DNA of 64,000 nucleotides from Luzula sylvatica (GCA_946800325.1 OX326961.1:8038655-8102654); one strand, 5' to 3'; shown: positions 38,477 through 51,900, numbered from the stretch's first letter. Notes: generated from the letters alone by a model not told the origin. Numbers and translations: made by a program.

Positions 38477-38737
38477 GGGGGCTTCTATCATACATCATTT
38501 TTCTTATCATACACCCATTTTCAAAGGTATTTGAAGTAATTATCCATTTATGAATATTTAAGGTAAGATCTCAAATATATTTATCAATTAATGTTTTACT
38601 AAATTGAAATTTTTTGTTGTTCATTTAAAGAAAAATGTCCATAAAAGATAAATTTTATGATACACCCTTTTACAAATATAATTAATTGCTAAAATGCCCA
38701 AAATACCCTCGTAAAAGGGTGTATGATAGAATTCCCC
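38477..38737. mobile_element. 261-bp MITE with 9-bp target duplication
   Basis: It starts GGGGGCTTCTATCATACA and ends TGTATGATAGAATTCCCC. It is flanked by a perfect AATGAAGAT duplication (38468-38476 and 38738-38746). An inner repeat of the same end motif (TTATCATACACCCATTTTC) follows on the left. A partial copy lies at 16292-16505. Mutator-type by duplication length. Confidence 0.8.
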
Positions 38738-38746
38738 AATGAAGAT

Positions 38747-41387
38747 TATACTTCCAAGGAATGCGTGGAACGGAAAAGTAAAAAGTATGTAAGACATTTA
38801 GATACGGTGTTATTTTATTGGTTTCGGAGATGTATCCGTTTAGTATTGTAATTGTAATTTGTTATGATAAGTATTATGATTATGATTATGTAGTATTATT
38901 GTATTGATTATGATTATTTTGCATATTTGATTATTGATTGTTATTATTTCTAGGGGATTTATGAGTTGTAAATATGCAGATTTTTTGTTTCTTCCAACTA
39001 AGAAGGAGGCGTTGAACTTCATTGCAGAAGGATATTTTTGTCATAATAATTTCTATAATTCTATTTAGTGTCAAATCCTCTCCATTTAATTTGGATTGAA
39101 TCCCTCTAATATTTAAATTGTGTGGTTTACTTAAATTTGAATTGTTTTAGTGATTTCAGTCTATTATTTGATATTTGCTTTATTAATGGTTTCAATTTAG
39201 TATGATTATTTTGGTATCAGTTTGATATATAACCATTTCCTACTGATGTTATTTTTTAGACCAATATACGAGTATGATTTTCTTAGTTTTATAAGATCGA
39301 TGGAAATATATTATAAACTCATCTGTAAATTCATTGGAGGACATTTGAATTGAAAATTTACCAAAATCCTTTTGTAAAAAATACTACACTTATAAACGAA
39401 GTAGAAATGCATATTCTTTTATCGCAAAAAGTCTATAGTATGTATTGGCCAACAGTTTTTTCTCCCGTACCATTCGCATTATATATAATAATATATATAG
39501 TAAGGAGATTATCAAAGATAAATTAAAAAAATATTAAAAAAAAAAAAAGTTAGTTTAATCCGTCAAAAGACTCAAAACTGTAATGAATGTGTGGTTAGTA
39601 GATGTTAAAATTTAATTTAAATATTATAAATTAAGCAAAGCATATTAATTCTCATAAAAATAAAAGACTCGGGAATATATGTTAAACGATTTTTTATTTT
39701 GTAATTTTTGTGATTTTTTATTTTTTTGAATTGAACTTATCTGTATATAAAAAATAGGCAGACCTGGTACAAATATTTAAAGTATAAATATTTGTTAAAA
39801 TTAAAAATAAAAAGTTATGTTTAAGATGTAATTTTATTTCTATCCTATGAAATATCAAACACAAAATAATACATGTGGAAAATTCAAAATTATGATGTGA
39901 AAATTAAAGAAAACGATACAATTGATATTATGGTCTGTGTACAACCATATCTCTTAAAAGCAACGGTTTAGGTGAACGTGGTGCATCAAAAATATAGTTT
40001 GCCCCTCAAAATTTTGTCAATCAAGTTGGTGCACCATTTCCAACTAACAGGAACTTTCTTTGGATTAACCGGGTACATGAATTGACAAAAGCAAGTCACG
40101 CTGCGGCTGCGCACATGGTCTCATCTCTCTCCCCCTAGAGCTCTTATATAGGCCATGGATGGGGTCTCATCTCATATTGTCATCTCTTAGGCCTTAGCCA
40201 TTGATTTTCTTGTGTTAATTGATTCGCCCTGGACTTTGCTCTTTCATTGATTCCTTTAATTATGACTTCATTCTTGATTTTAGTTACTATTTGTATCCTC
40301 TAATTTTCATATAAATATCAACATTAATGAACTTTATTTTCTATGTTAATTCAATTTTTGGGAAAATTTCTTGATGATATTCTATTTTTTTTAATATTTT
40401 AATATCAATATTGAGTTCAATAATATTTTGATACATGGAAGATGAAAAATTGCCATTATATTATCTTTTTTAATATGTATCTAAATGGGTATATATTATA
40501 TTTTAAATTTGTAATCTTAGGGTCGAAATAATAATTTATCACCTCATATGATTTTCATTTATGTTCATGTTGTAAAATAATTTTTATACTATTAATTAAT
40601 ATCATGATATTGGACTATAAACCATGAAATAAAGAACATGAAATATATTATGTTTTCTTTTTTTCTTGAAATAAATTCTGGTATACATATTATATTATGT
40701 GTACAGGTTGATCTCGTCGACCAGTATCACATTTTTTAGAAGCGGCTTGTGAAAATTGTTCTTTAAGATAATAATATTATGCGAGAAGAAGATATAATAC
40801 AAAGCCTACAATTTGTTTTGTACCCTCTTCAGGTTTTTCCATTTTTTAATTTTTTATTGATATAAATATATTTTGCATTTTGTAATAATTTTGAAAATAT
40901 ATTAGCATACCTTTTGACTCTCCACCGCTCTTATTGTATGCACACGTTTTCCAAATTGGATGCGAAATTATAGTTGTACTGTAAATTAACTAGATCTTAC
41001 GATCAAATCACCAAACGATAACTTTTTTTATCTTTGTTTAATTACTAGCAATTTAACAGGTAATTAACGATAAGCATATTCACAAAATCATACACGATTA
41101 TGAATTTGGATCACCCACATCAAGAGAATTCAATTCTCACACCACAAGTAATTTATTCATTCACCCAACTCTGAAACCATTTTTTTTTTACTTTTGAGTC
41201 CTTACATTTAGTTAATTTTATTGTAGGCATAAAAAGCAAATGAAAGAGAATATGTAATAAGTTAAGAAAATCATACTGTCATCAAGGATGATTAAGGATA
41301 TCAGTGTTTAAACACCAGCATTTAATGCAAGGCGTCAAAGAAAAGCCCATCACAATTTATCGGTATGTATTATTTTTGGAAAAAAAT
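38747..41387. other. AT-rich intergenic stretch
   Basis: No supported gene. 40095-40150 has a CTCTTATATAGGCC TATA-like element after a GC-richer patch, but no open frame of note follows. Confidence 0.35.
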
Positions 41388-41640
41388 CTGTTTTTGGTCC
41401 CTAACAATTACCAAATTATTCAACTTGCCCCCTGACTAACTTTTTGTACCTTTTTGCCTTCTGAACTTGCTATTTGTGTTCGGTTTGCCCCATTCGTCCA
41501 ATAACTCATGTCCCCTCAGTTAAATGACCGTTAAATATGCTGACGTGACATTATTTTATACTTCTTTTATGTTGACGTGACAAATATTCAAATCCGACTC
41601 GTTAATCATTTAATCCGACCCGTTATACTTATTTTATACT
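41388..41640. repeat. Left part of a TTTTTGGTCCCTAAC-type repeat
   Basis: Modules such as TTTTTGGTCCCTAAC, CAACTTGCCCCCTGAC and GGTTTGCCCC are spaced like the subterminal modules of a TIR element. The right half is missing and the satellite at 41641 follows. Confidence 0.4.
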
Positions 41641-42180
41641 TATTTTATCTAATATAAAATATTCTCATGTAAAATAAAATAAAAAATATAATATAAAACA
41701 ATATAATACAATATAGTACAATATAATATAATATAATATATTTTAAAGTAATATAATATGTTATGAAACACATAAAATAATATAATACAATACAATAGAA
41801 TATCATTTAATATAATATAAAACAATGTAAGTAATATAATATAATATAATATAATATAACAGAGTATAATGTAATCTAATCCAATATAATATAATGTATA
41901 TAAAACAATATTATATAATATAATATAATACAAAACAATGTACCAAAATATAGTATAAGATAATATAATATAATATAGAAAATACAAAACAATAGAATAG
42001 AAAATAAAATGGTATAATATAAAACAATATAATATAATATAATATAATGAAAAATAAGATAATATAAAATAATATATTATATAATATAATTTAATATAAA
42101 ATAATACGAAATAATATTTTATAATTAATATAATATAGAAAGATAATATAATATAATATAATAAGAAAATATTAAAATAT
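41641..42180. repeat. AT-only TAATA satellite, about 540 bp
   Basis: Nearly continuous AATAT/TAATA pentamer variants with AAAACAAT interruptions. The 112-codon Tyr/Ile/Leu frame on the minus strand (41649-41987) comes from the repeat. Confidence 0.85.
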
Positions 42181-42568
42181 TGAAATCATGGATTATGTAC
42201 AAAAAAATCAAACAAGAGATTTAATATACATGCTTTCAAAATACAACAAATCAAACAATCCACATAGATTATCAAATACATGGATAGTAAGTAATATACA
42301 TGTATTTCACTTATCCATGTATATATCAAAATCTCCCAAATCAAACATGCTTGAAAGGAATACGTTGGGAGATTATTGGAGAAGGAGAAGAAGGTATACC
42401 GTATACACCAGTGCAAGTCGAAACGGGTTGACCCAGTAAGAATGGAAAAAATGATAATTCAATCTTTCTTCGATTAATTACCAAGATACATAAAACATTA
42501 TATAATTTTGTAACAATACCTCATTGTCCACATGGAAACTACATCATTTTCTCTTTCCGAGATCAAGA
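42181..42568. other. AT-rich intergenic stretch, nothing recognised
   Basis: Frames of 76 and 83 codons overlap on opposite strands here and look like chance. Confidence 0.35.
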
Positions 42569-42751
42569 GAATAAAAACCGTGGACGGATAGGGATATGTT
42601 TTATATAATTTTGTAATTCTCAAAACTTGATTTTTATAAAATTTTGTAATTCTCAAAATATTAAAATTTTGTAATTCTCAGTAAGAATAAAAACCGTGGA
42701 CGGATAGGGATATGTTTTATATAATTTTGTAATTCTCAAAACTTGATTTTT
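42569..42751. repeat. 67-bp direct repeat, offset 116 bp
   Basis: 42569-42635 and 42685-42751 read as identical (ACCGTGGACGGATAGGGATA core). A partial third piece (AAAATTTTGTAATTCTCA) sits between. Confidence 0.85.
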
Positions 42752-43740
42752 GTTGTGGTCGTGAAGGATGGTTGCAGAAGGAGCCGAAGAGAGAAGATGG
42801 ATTGAAAAATGTGCATCTTGATAAATGTAGTCACTCTATAGTTAATCCTAATCGTATTTTCATAGTATATGTAATTCGGTTTTGAATTAATAAATAAACT
42901 TATTGTTTTGATTGCATCATAAAATTCAATAGTAAATAACCATTGTTAAATTGTTTCACAAATATATGTTGTAAAGTGTGTATCCCATTCTGAGTTTGTT
43001 TTGATGGCTTGTGATGGTTCGTGAGATTATATGTAGTTTACAATTATATATGTTTTTGTATGATTCGTTCTATCTTTATTTGTTTAGAATTTATTTCTTT
43101 TTCCCGTGATGTCCTATCTAAGATATCTTCTTAGCACCCGTGCCAATGTACAAGTTAGTATTGAGCGTTCTTTACATCAATTTATATATTGACTAGAAAT
43201 TATTTTTTATAGTCTAAAAACGAATAAAATATAAATGTAGCAGTCATTCTTAAATTAAAACTTCCTCCCATCCTTCAGACACATTATTTTTCCAAATGGT
43301 AATAATAATTCCAAACTATTTCTCATTTCTTTTAATTACTTTTGGGATTAATTTGTACACTAAACATAATAACTTTACTGGATTTGTATCTTTTCTTTTC
43401 TTTCAATATACTTACTAATTACTATGTCATGCTTTGATCTTCAAAATCAAATGAAAAAAAATCATGGCTTGATCTTTTTCCTCCGAAGTCACTCGCGCAT
43501 TAATGCGCATCAACACATGTCAATCATGTTTTTTTTTTATTCTCATCTCTATCTACTGCTGTGTTACACGGATACGCCGATACGGCGATACGACGACGCG
43601 TATCGGATACGGCGGCAATTTAACATATGATTTATGATACGATACGAATACGACAATACGGCTAAATTCGGTTTTTTGGAGTATCCGCGCAACATAGCTA
43701 TCTAGGCTATTCATATAAATAAATACAACAAGTACATTTT
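42752..43740. other. Intergenic; GATACGGCGATACG repeat at 43560-43690
   Basis: AT-rich apart from a CGATACGGCGATACGACG degenerate repeat of the hAT-like modular type. No gene recognised. Confidence 0.35.
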
Positions 43741-44355
43741 GGAGGCTACTTAACCTACTTAATTAAGTATTAAAAATTTGGTATTTAATATTTTTGAATC
43801 ATTGAATTTGCATTGAGATTTGTGTTTTTCATGATAATCATGAAATTTTGTGCACATCATTGAGTACACAAATCTCAATGCAAATTCAATGAATAAAAAT
43901 ATTAAATACCAATTCTTTGATACTTAATAAGTAGATTAACCTCTTGGTTTGGTACTTAGGATATTTTAACCATTAGATTTGTTTTGAGATTTGTGTTTTT
44001 TAATATTATTATAATCATTAATTATTTCCATATTAGTTTATGATAATCATTAAATGCACAAATCTCAAAGCAAATCTAATGGTCAAAAAGTCTTAAGTAC
44101 CAAACTCATGATACTTAATTAAGTATCTTAGCCATCCTCATATATATATAAAGGTGGTTAACCTATTTAATTAAGTATCCAGGTTTTGGTACTTAATGCT
44201 TTTTAATCATTAGATTTGCATCGAGATTTGTGTTTTTTCATGATGATTATGAAATTTTATGCACATCATTAAATGCACAAATCTCAATACAAATTCAATG
44301 ATTTAAAAATATTAAGTATCAAAACTTGGATACTTAATTAAGTAGGTTAGTCTCC

Positions 44356-44358
<3 letters not shown>
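43741..44358. mobile_element. Three consecutive hairpin MITEs
   Basis: Three units (about 43741-43943, 43936-44139, 44151-44358) are each nearly self-complementary end to end. They share the terminal module CTTAATTAAGTATC and the inner arms GAGATTTGTGT and ACACAAATCTC. Unit 3 is bounded on both sides by TATATATATA, which may be a target duplication or a microsatellite. Non-coding; transcripts would fold into long hairpins. Confidence 0.75.
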
Positions 44359-44419
<61 letters not shown>

Positions 44420-44420
44420 G
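44359..44420. repeat. (TA)n followed by poly(T)
   Basis: About 32 bases of TA and then about 29 T. Confidence 0.95.
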
Positions 44421-45769
44421 AATGAATATAATCTTTAAACGATGGTTGTTAACACGTTACCCCTCGTTTGTATTAATCTTCTTGCGTAGGGTAGGTGCAC
44501 AGGCCTATATGTTATGATATTTCTGTATGTGTTTTAAGTTTTTCTTGTAGCAGGTATTTTGAAAATGTAGTGCTTTAACTTCCTCCTTGGTTCAATGTAC
44601 GGGTGTGACTATGCCCAGTGTGTTTGCAGGTACTGTGCTCACATCACATGAGCAAAGAAAGGAAACAGCATGTCTGCTTATCCTGTTTGATTACATGGAA
44701 TAAGAAAGACTATGCATGACATGAAAGCTAAATACCGGACAAAATCATTTTCTTGTATTTGATTCAAAAGAAAATGAAGGAAAGTCAAATCCTAATGGCT
44801 TGTCTCTCACACTCTCTCTCCTACATTTTCTCTCAAAGTGTGTCCTTCAAAAAAGCTAGGACAACACAAATGTCATTCATATCTTTCACAACAATTAATA
44901 TATGTAAATATTAAATAAATATACAATTAACAAATACATTATATTATGTGCATTATATTATGTTCATATAATTATTTCTAATTTTTAATATTATTTAATA
45001 TTTGGTAATATTATATAATATTACACACAATACATTAAATATTTAATATATAATAATATATTATGTTATATATAATAGTGTGTATAGTAAATATTATATT
45101 ATTTATTTATTTAATATATTAATTATGAATTAGAAAATATACTTTATTACGTGTATTTATTTAATATTTAAAATTTAAAATAAACATAATAGAAATTTAA
45201 AACTTAATTTTTTTAATAATAAATTATAAAATAAATTAGTCAATATTTAAGATTAATTAGTATTGAAAAATATCAATAAATTAATATTTAATTAATAATA
45301 TAATATATTTGCAAATAATATATAATAATATGTTCTATATAATATAATATTGTAGTATATAATATATAATTTATTTATATAGTATATTAATTATGAACTA
45401 GAAAGTATATTATATTATGTGTTCTCATTTAATATTTTAATTTTTGAATTAAAAATAGTAGAAATCTAAACCTTATTTTTTTATTAATACATTATAACAT
45501 TAATTAGTCTGTGTGTAATTTTCAAAAAAAATTATTTGGGATTGTGATTCAATAAATTATTATTTTGAATTTAATTATAATCATGTGTATAATTTTTCTA
45601 ATCAACCATATTCATTTCAGCTAATTTTTAGTTTTTCTTTGACATAAAACAATAAATTTTCATTTTCATTATTTAGAATTCTAGCTTATCAAACAACACA
45701 TGTGAGACATTGATGTCCTTTAAATATTTCACTTTCTCTAAACAGTGCAAGACAACGCAAGAATCCCTC
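44421..45769. other. Intergenic; extreme AT block 44890-45540
   Basis: 44430-44860 is moderately complex but has no recognised frame. 44890-45540 is AT-only-like TATAATATTA sequence. Confidence 0.35.
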
Positions 45770-46234
45770 TGTATCCTTCAAAATCTCTTGCATCAAACGG
45801 CCCCTCAATGGACAATGGGTACGGCAAGAGATGTAGAATTTATGATGTTTAAGCCAGCGTAAATCAACGAGTACTACATCACGATGCAAGATGCAAGTTG
45901 CAAACGGAGCCAAGCTCCACTTCCTTCTCGTGCGGATGGCGACGAATGGTAGCACCGAGAGAATAAGTGATGATGAGTTGGTGAAACCATGAAAGGTCAT
46001 TTTTGTTCGGGAAACTTGTGTACATGCACTCAGATTGGAGGTCTCGTATGCGAGAAAACTGGGCATGTCCATTCGTGTGATTATATATGTTGCGAGGTCG
46101 TACTGGACAAGTCTTGTGGTCAACTTTTCTGCATCGTTTCGGGCCATTGGTTTGATCGTTGGCTCTCTCTTGATGGGGAACTTGAAATTTTAAACGTGCT
46201 GCATGTATCATATATGGAGAGCTACTTCATTTAG
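45770..46234 (+). pseudogene. Decayed Cys/His-rich plant protein gene (C-terminal part)
   Basis: One plus-strand frame reads protein-like for about 150 codons but contains five stops (45860, 45950, 45968, 45971, 45974). Segments in the same frame are MGTARDVEFMMFKPA, INEYYITMQDASCKRSQ, and a Cys/His block from the ATG at 45989 (KGHFCSGNLCTCTQIGG, then CEKTGHVHSCDYICC, then FCIVSGHWFDRWLS). The order and the spacing of Cys and His resemble, from my recollection, the C-terminus of an uncharacterised plant-specific family; a protein search would settle it. No introns are seen across the segment, so a processed or captured copy is possible. Frames on the minus strand (45689-46211) are shadows. 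Confidence 0.5.
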
Positions 46235-46850
46235 GGCTTAACTTTGTATTGAAATTTGTTAATAATTGAATAATTGAGATGTAAATTAGAATTATTTGAG
46301 TCATTAATCCATTTGAGCTATTACGTTGATCTATTACTTTTTTTAGTATTCAATTCACAATTCCAGTTCAATTTTTTTGGGGGTGTGTATAGCATTGTTG
46401 ACGCTGATGCATCTTGGAGATGGGTATAACTTCTCTTTCATGATTGCACGGAACTGGTACACTGTGATGCAGAAAGTTTATGACGGTGAAAAAGTGTCAT
46501 CTTATTTTGTCCCAAGATATCTCCACTACATTCTCTGTATTTTTATATTTTATTTAACACACATAATTAACATTGATAATTTAGAAAACACATAATTTTT
46601 TTATATTTTATTTAACATAACATTGATAATTTAGAAAATACATAATTATCACATAATTTATTTTAATTAAATTTTATTAATTCAAATAAATTTTATAATA
46701 TATTTAATGATCGTTAATTATAAAAAAAAATGATTTGTTATTATCTAATTAAACAACTTAACAAAAACACAAAAATCGTAGGAATTCAATTTGGGGATAT
46801 GTTGTAGTCAGAATATATGATTCTTTCACCCGGTTTTATATAAACCCGAT
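46235..46850. other. AT-rich intergenic stretch
   Basis: A 72-codon plus frame (46377-46595) is unrecognised and lacks supporting context. Confidence 0.3.
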
Positions 46851-46859
46851 CCTTTTTTA

Positions 46860-47827
46860 GGAGCATTTCCAACAGGAAACATTGTATGAACTCTTTTTTC
46901 GGAAAATAACCTTGTTCCAAAAAATATCCCAAAACTAAACCAAACCGGATTTTAAAATCCCGATAGCACCTGATTTTAAAAATTCGTCGAATTAATTAGA
47001 TACAGGTACACTTAACTGGGGAGATTAAACAAATCCCGGCAGCATCGGATTTATAAAATCCGGTCAAACACTTTGTAAAAATGATTACTAAATCTCCCCA
47101 GATTTTATCCCCATATCATACATATTCTAATTAATACATTTAATTAACAATATAATTAACACATATCATATAAATAATAATTGATTTATATATAATTAAT
47201 ATTTATTTAAATTCTTAAATTTGAATTAAAATTAGTCAAATTTTAATTACAAATTTTTGAATTTATCATGCTAATTATTTGTGTTAAATAGAACATAAAA
47301 AATGTTGTGGTGAAATTTTGGCACCACCCAAAATTTTCTTGTATTATTCTATGAAATAAAGGGAAAAGTTAGGTTGCTCCAATATTGCACCACACTATTC
47401 TCATGATTCCATTTAACACACTTAACATAATTAAAAAATACATAATTAAAAACTAATTAATATTAATTTTAATATAATAATTTAAATAAATCTTAGTTGT
47501 ATTTAAATTAGCTGTTATTTATATGATATTTAATTATTTATTAATTATCATCATAATTAAATGTATACACTAGAATTATACATGATATGTAGGTAAATTT
47601 TGAGAAAGTTTGTCAGTTTTATTTTTACCGGATTTAAATCCGGTGCTTTTTGAGTTTTGTTTAATCTCACCTCTAAGTGTATCTGTATCTAATTAATTCG
47701 GCAGATTTTTAAAATCAGGTACTATCGGGATTTTAAAATTCGTTTTGGATTAGTTTTAGAATATTTTTTGAAACAAGGTCATTTTTTGAAATCTTTTTTC
47801 ATACAAGGTTACGTTTAGAAATGCTCC
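46860..47827. mobile_element. 968-bp TIR element with 9-bp target duplication
   Basis: It starts GGAGCATTTCC and ends GGAAATGCTCC-like (read outward GGAGCATTTC). The inverted repeats extend about 215 bp at roughly 80% identity, with shared TTTTAAAATCCCGATAG. It is flanked by a perfect CCTTTTTTA duplication (46851-46859 and 47828-47836). The AT-rich centre has no coding capacity. Mutator-type non-autonomous element. Confidence 0.8.
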
Positions 47828-47929
47828 CCTTTTTTACTTTATCTTTCTGTCAATATTATGTATCCACATGTCATTATCAAGCATCTTAATTTAGTTAATT
47901 AATTGGATTTAATCCAACTAATCATTCGG

Positions 47930-48060
47930 ATTTTTAAAATTAGTTGGTATCGGGATTTTAAAATCTGGTGTTGGTTAGTTTTGGAATATTTTTCGAAATC
48001 GGGTTAATTTTCGAATATTTTTTTTTCATATGGGGTTACCTACATAAATGCTTCTTGTTT
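47930..48060. mobile_element. Partial copy of the GGAGCATTTC element
   Basis: GTATCGGGATTTTAAAATC and TAAATGCTTCTTG match the right inverted repeat of 46860-47827. The left part is missing. Confidence 0.55.
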
Positions 48061-48735
48061 AGGAATCGTAAATCATAGTTAATTGGGATATGTTAATTAA
48101 TATGTGGCCTCTTTTGTATTAGAAATTGTAGATCATAGTTAATTGTAGATCATAAACTCGTTTAACCGAATTATATGATATCTCAAAAAAATCATCCTCT
48201 AATTCTTCCTTGAAATTTTTAGAAACTTCATTTCAATCCAATAAAGGAATTAGTTCAAGAATTTTTTGACACGCATTGTGCAAATTGACCACCTACTGAA
48301 AATAATAAAAAATATATCACAAAAAGGTATATATAATTTAAAACGGAAAAATATTATAATTTTTTAAAGGTATTTACAGTGTCAACATCGCTTGATTTTA
48401 ACTTGAGAGACTCTCTAATAATATATCCAGCAACAGAAATCTCGAAATAATACAGCAAAAAAAATCAATGTAATAAATAAAATATTGAGAAACAAATATT
48501 TAAAAAATAAATTTGTTATGTCTTTATATTTCTTATCCATGTGAATGTGCTTCTTAAAGGAACGAATACATACATAATCGTACAAATAAAAACTCATCCT
48601 GACAAAAAGTTCAGGACGAAATTAATGTAAAACAAATATAAAATAACAGAAATTTTTTTTTGGCTCAACACAATTCACAGCGAATATTGCGGGGCCCACA
48701 ATTCTTCGTCCAATTTAAAGTCAAATCTCGCTGCT
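48061..48735. other. AT-rich intergenic stretch, nothing recognised
   Basis: No gene or further repeat recognised. Confidence 0.35.
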
Positions 48736-48744
48736 ATATTTTGT

Positions 48745-48930
48745 GGAGCATTTCTGCATGTAGCTCTTTTTAAAATAAAAATTCAAAAACTAACATCTTT
48801 TTCGGAAATATTCCAAAAAGGAGTTATTTTTGGAATATTTGCGAAAATGGGGTTATTTTTGGAATATTTGCGAAAATGGGGTTAGTTTTTGAATATTTAA
48901 TCTAAAAGTGGCTACATGCAGAAATGCTCC
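48745..48930. mobile_element. 186-bp MITE with 9-bp target duplication
   Basis: The ends GGAGCATTTCTGCATGTAGC and its inverse are a perfect 20-bp inverted repeat. It is flanked by a perfect ATATTTTGT duplication (48736-48744 and 48931-48939). It shares the first ten terminal bases with the 968-bp element at 46860-47827. The inside has two tandem copies of TTTTTGGAATATTTGCGAAAATGGGG-like sequence. Confidence 0.85.
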
Positions 48931-48939
48931 ATATTTTGT

Positions 48940-51900
48940 TGCATGGGTATTTTTAATATTTTTATTTTTTACTTAAAAAATGGATGGGAAATGGAAAAAA
49001 TGTTAAAACAAATTATAGTACAATGGTATATTCGAATATTCAACCTAGTAGTTTAACAACTTGAATGTTCATATTTGCTTACTCCCGTCTTGAATGGAAT
49101 TGAAGCCTATGTTGGAATTTATTTGACTTTTGGACATCAATTTATCACATAAATTTTCAGTGAAGTGAAGAACTAGTTTGACGTAAGTATTAAAAAACTA
49201 GTGATTCATAAATTTCAATTAAAATACTAGTTGGCCCAATTCATGAAGTCACATATTCCAAATGCTTAATGCAAAGAGGAATACAAAACTTTTTTAGTCA
49301 TATCTATTTTTTATAAATAGCGTATTTAACAATGATCTCAAAATGAATTTGCATCTGATGGATTTAAATACAATCAATGTCAACATCAAACAAATCTTTT
49401 AATACAATCAAAACAAATTTCGCTCAATTTCATTTGTACCCCTGCGAATGTCCAACTTATATTATTAAATTAAATAATTACTCAGTAACTCCACGAGCAA
49501 TGCCAAACCTTGATTTTCATCTGCTTGGGTATTCATCTATAAAATCAAAATTGAAACCCTATACAAATATACATTTTTATAAAATCAAAATGCAATGTAC
49601 ATCAATACATGTTAATATTATGTAATCGGAACTTGAGTGAGTGAGTTTATATCAAGAATACAAAATAAAATTTAAATGTGTAACATGACTATACATTTGT
49701 ATGTTTGGTTTAATTATGTAACTTCAATTTGTATGTTTGATTTTAGTAAGTCTTTTTTATTGAATTTATATATTTCCTTTCTTCCAATTTGAAATCAGAT
49801 ATTAGCAAATAAACAAATCACCATAAATAATTTATACTACTAAGAAACAAAAAATAATCCAAAAACATAAACCGTCTATGAATAACAAAACAAATACATA
49901 CTTCATATTCACCACTAAATTTGAAACACATCCATACTAAAAATCATTAAATTTTTATCCAATATCAACTACAAATCTACTTTTAAAATAACTCAAAATG
50001 AAAAATTATAAATCCAAAAATAATAAATATTTGAACTAGCGCTAAAAAAACACATAACGGTGAGATCAAAACGCACATATTGCTGTCAAGATCAAAACAT
50101 CTTCATTTCCCATAGTAATCCAATCCGTTAAGGAAGAAATCTCTCTGAAACTTGGTTAAAACTTATGTTAAATTTTTTATTGTTGAGAATAATTGAGCTT
50201 ATGTTAAAAGTTGTACAAACTTAAATAAATTTCAAATATGGTCAAATATTGTGAATAGTAAAGAATGTACTGGTACCTTAACATCATGTTGTATCAAATT
50301 AGTTCTTTGAATTCTGAAACTGAAAAAAAGTAAAATCAATTAAACAAATCAATTGGCAAATTTGAATGAACAATAATGAACAATTTTGGATTAAAAATAT
50401 TATTTTGGTTATTTAATTTTTTGTGTCGCCAGAGTTTAAGCAATGGAAAAGCAAATGAGGTTATGAAAGAAGACGCATTAGCGGCATTACTTTATGGCTT
50501 TAGGTCTTGTAGGGGGTACTATGAGCTTAATAGGGGATAGCTAGAGTTATTAAGCAGTGCGTCTTTTCACGCTGCATATGTGGAGTTTCACTTACGTCAA
50601 GACAGTCAAGATAGACTAAGTACAAGTATAAAGCTATTAAATTGTAATAAGGAAAATTTTCAAATAATCCCATAAATTTTTAGAATTTGCAAACAAATTC
50701 CTAACTTTTTGAAAAACTTCAAAAGAAAATCTTACGTACAAAAATTCATTTACAATTACCTTAGTATAAGGATATTCAAGATATTATAATTTTTGGGGAC
50801 TAAAATACTCCTATATTTTTCATATTTAAATTTAATAAACAATTCTTTATTATTTTATTAATGTAACATCATCATAAATATTTTTTAACATATACTAATT
50901 TAAACAAATTATATGTTATATACATAATTTTAATATTTTATTTATTATATATTTTAGCATAGAAAACTAATCAATAATTGTAAATAAAAATAGTTATTTA
51001 GAAATTAGTTGCTGAAATAAAATTAGATGTTCAAATTAAAACATGACACAAAATTATTCGCAGAACGAAATAAAAGAGTTAATATGATAAATATCATATT
51101 TTTTATTAACTATATTTTAAGATGGTAAACATTATAAAAAATCACTTTAATTTCTATAAAAGAGAGAAAGTTAGGCTATGAAATAAATGAGACTGTTTGG
51201 ATTTTACTAATAAATGAGACTATTTGGATTTTACTAATCAAACTGGACCGACAATTTAATACATGAAACCGAATTCAATTGAGATTTATTGGTAACAAAA
51301 TAAATTTATAAAAAATTGTGGCCTTTTTAAAATTATGACCTTTGGCAGATGCCTCTGGGGCCAACATACAGGGTCAGCCCCGTATGCATTATGTCCTAAA
51401 GAAACTATGCACTACTTTTTGTCAACAACGAGATCAATGGGACGGGGCATTAATGTGAAATTAATATGTAGTAATCAGTATAATTACATATGTAGTAATC
51501 CGTATAATTATATGTTAATTATTTATAACCTGTTAATTAGTAAAGTTAATTAGTGAGGGGCATTAATGGATCTTTATGTCTTTTTTTGTATTTCTTTCAT
51601 TTCCGTGTTGAAGGCTGAAGAGGGAAAATATCCCAGCCCACATAACAAATAAATAAGTTCAATAAAAATTATAAATTGAAAATAATTGTACTCGAAATTA
51701 AGTAATTTAAATAAAAATTATAAATTGAACAAATAAGCAATAGTGAACCAAATGAAAGAAACCCAAAACAGATAACAACACCCGTCAAATAGCCAAATCA
51801 GTACCATAAAATCCATTAAAATGCGAAAGAAAGAATCTGAAAAAGAATGACCAGGATGAGACTTGCGAAAGAAAGAGAATGAATGGCCAGGATGAGACTT

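Noticed and set aside
41649..41987. 112-codon hydrophobic Tyr/Ile/Leu frame
   Set aside because: It is produced by the TAATA satellite; the composition is set by the repeat.
44139..44160. TATATATATA flanks of the third hairpin as a firm 10-bp target duplication
   Set aside because: The right flank is part of a longer TA microsatellite, so the match could be chance.
43741..44358. CRISPR-like or riboswitch-like repeated hairpins
   Set aside because: Repeats are long, diverged inverted repeats without unique spacers, in plant DNA; they fit MITEs.
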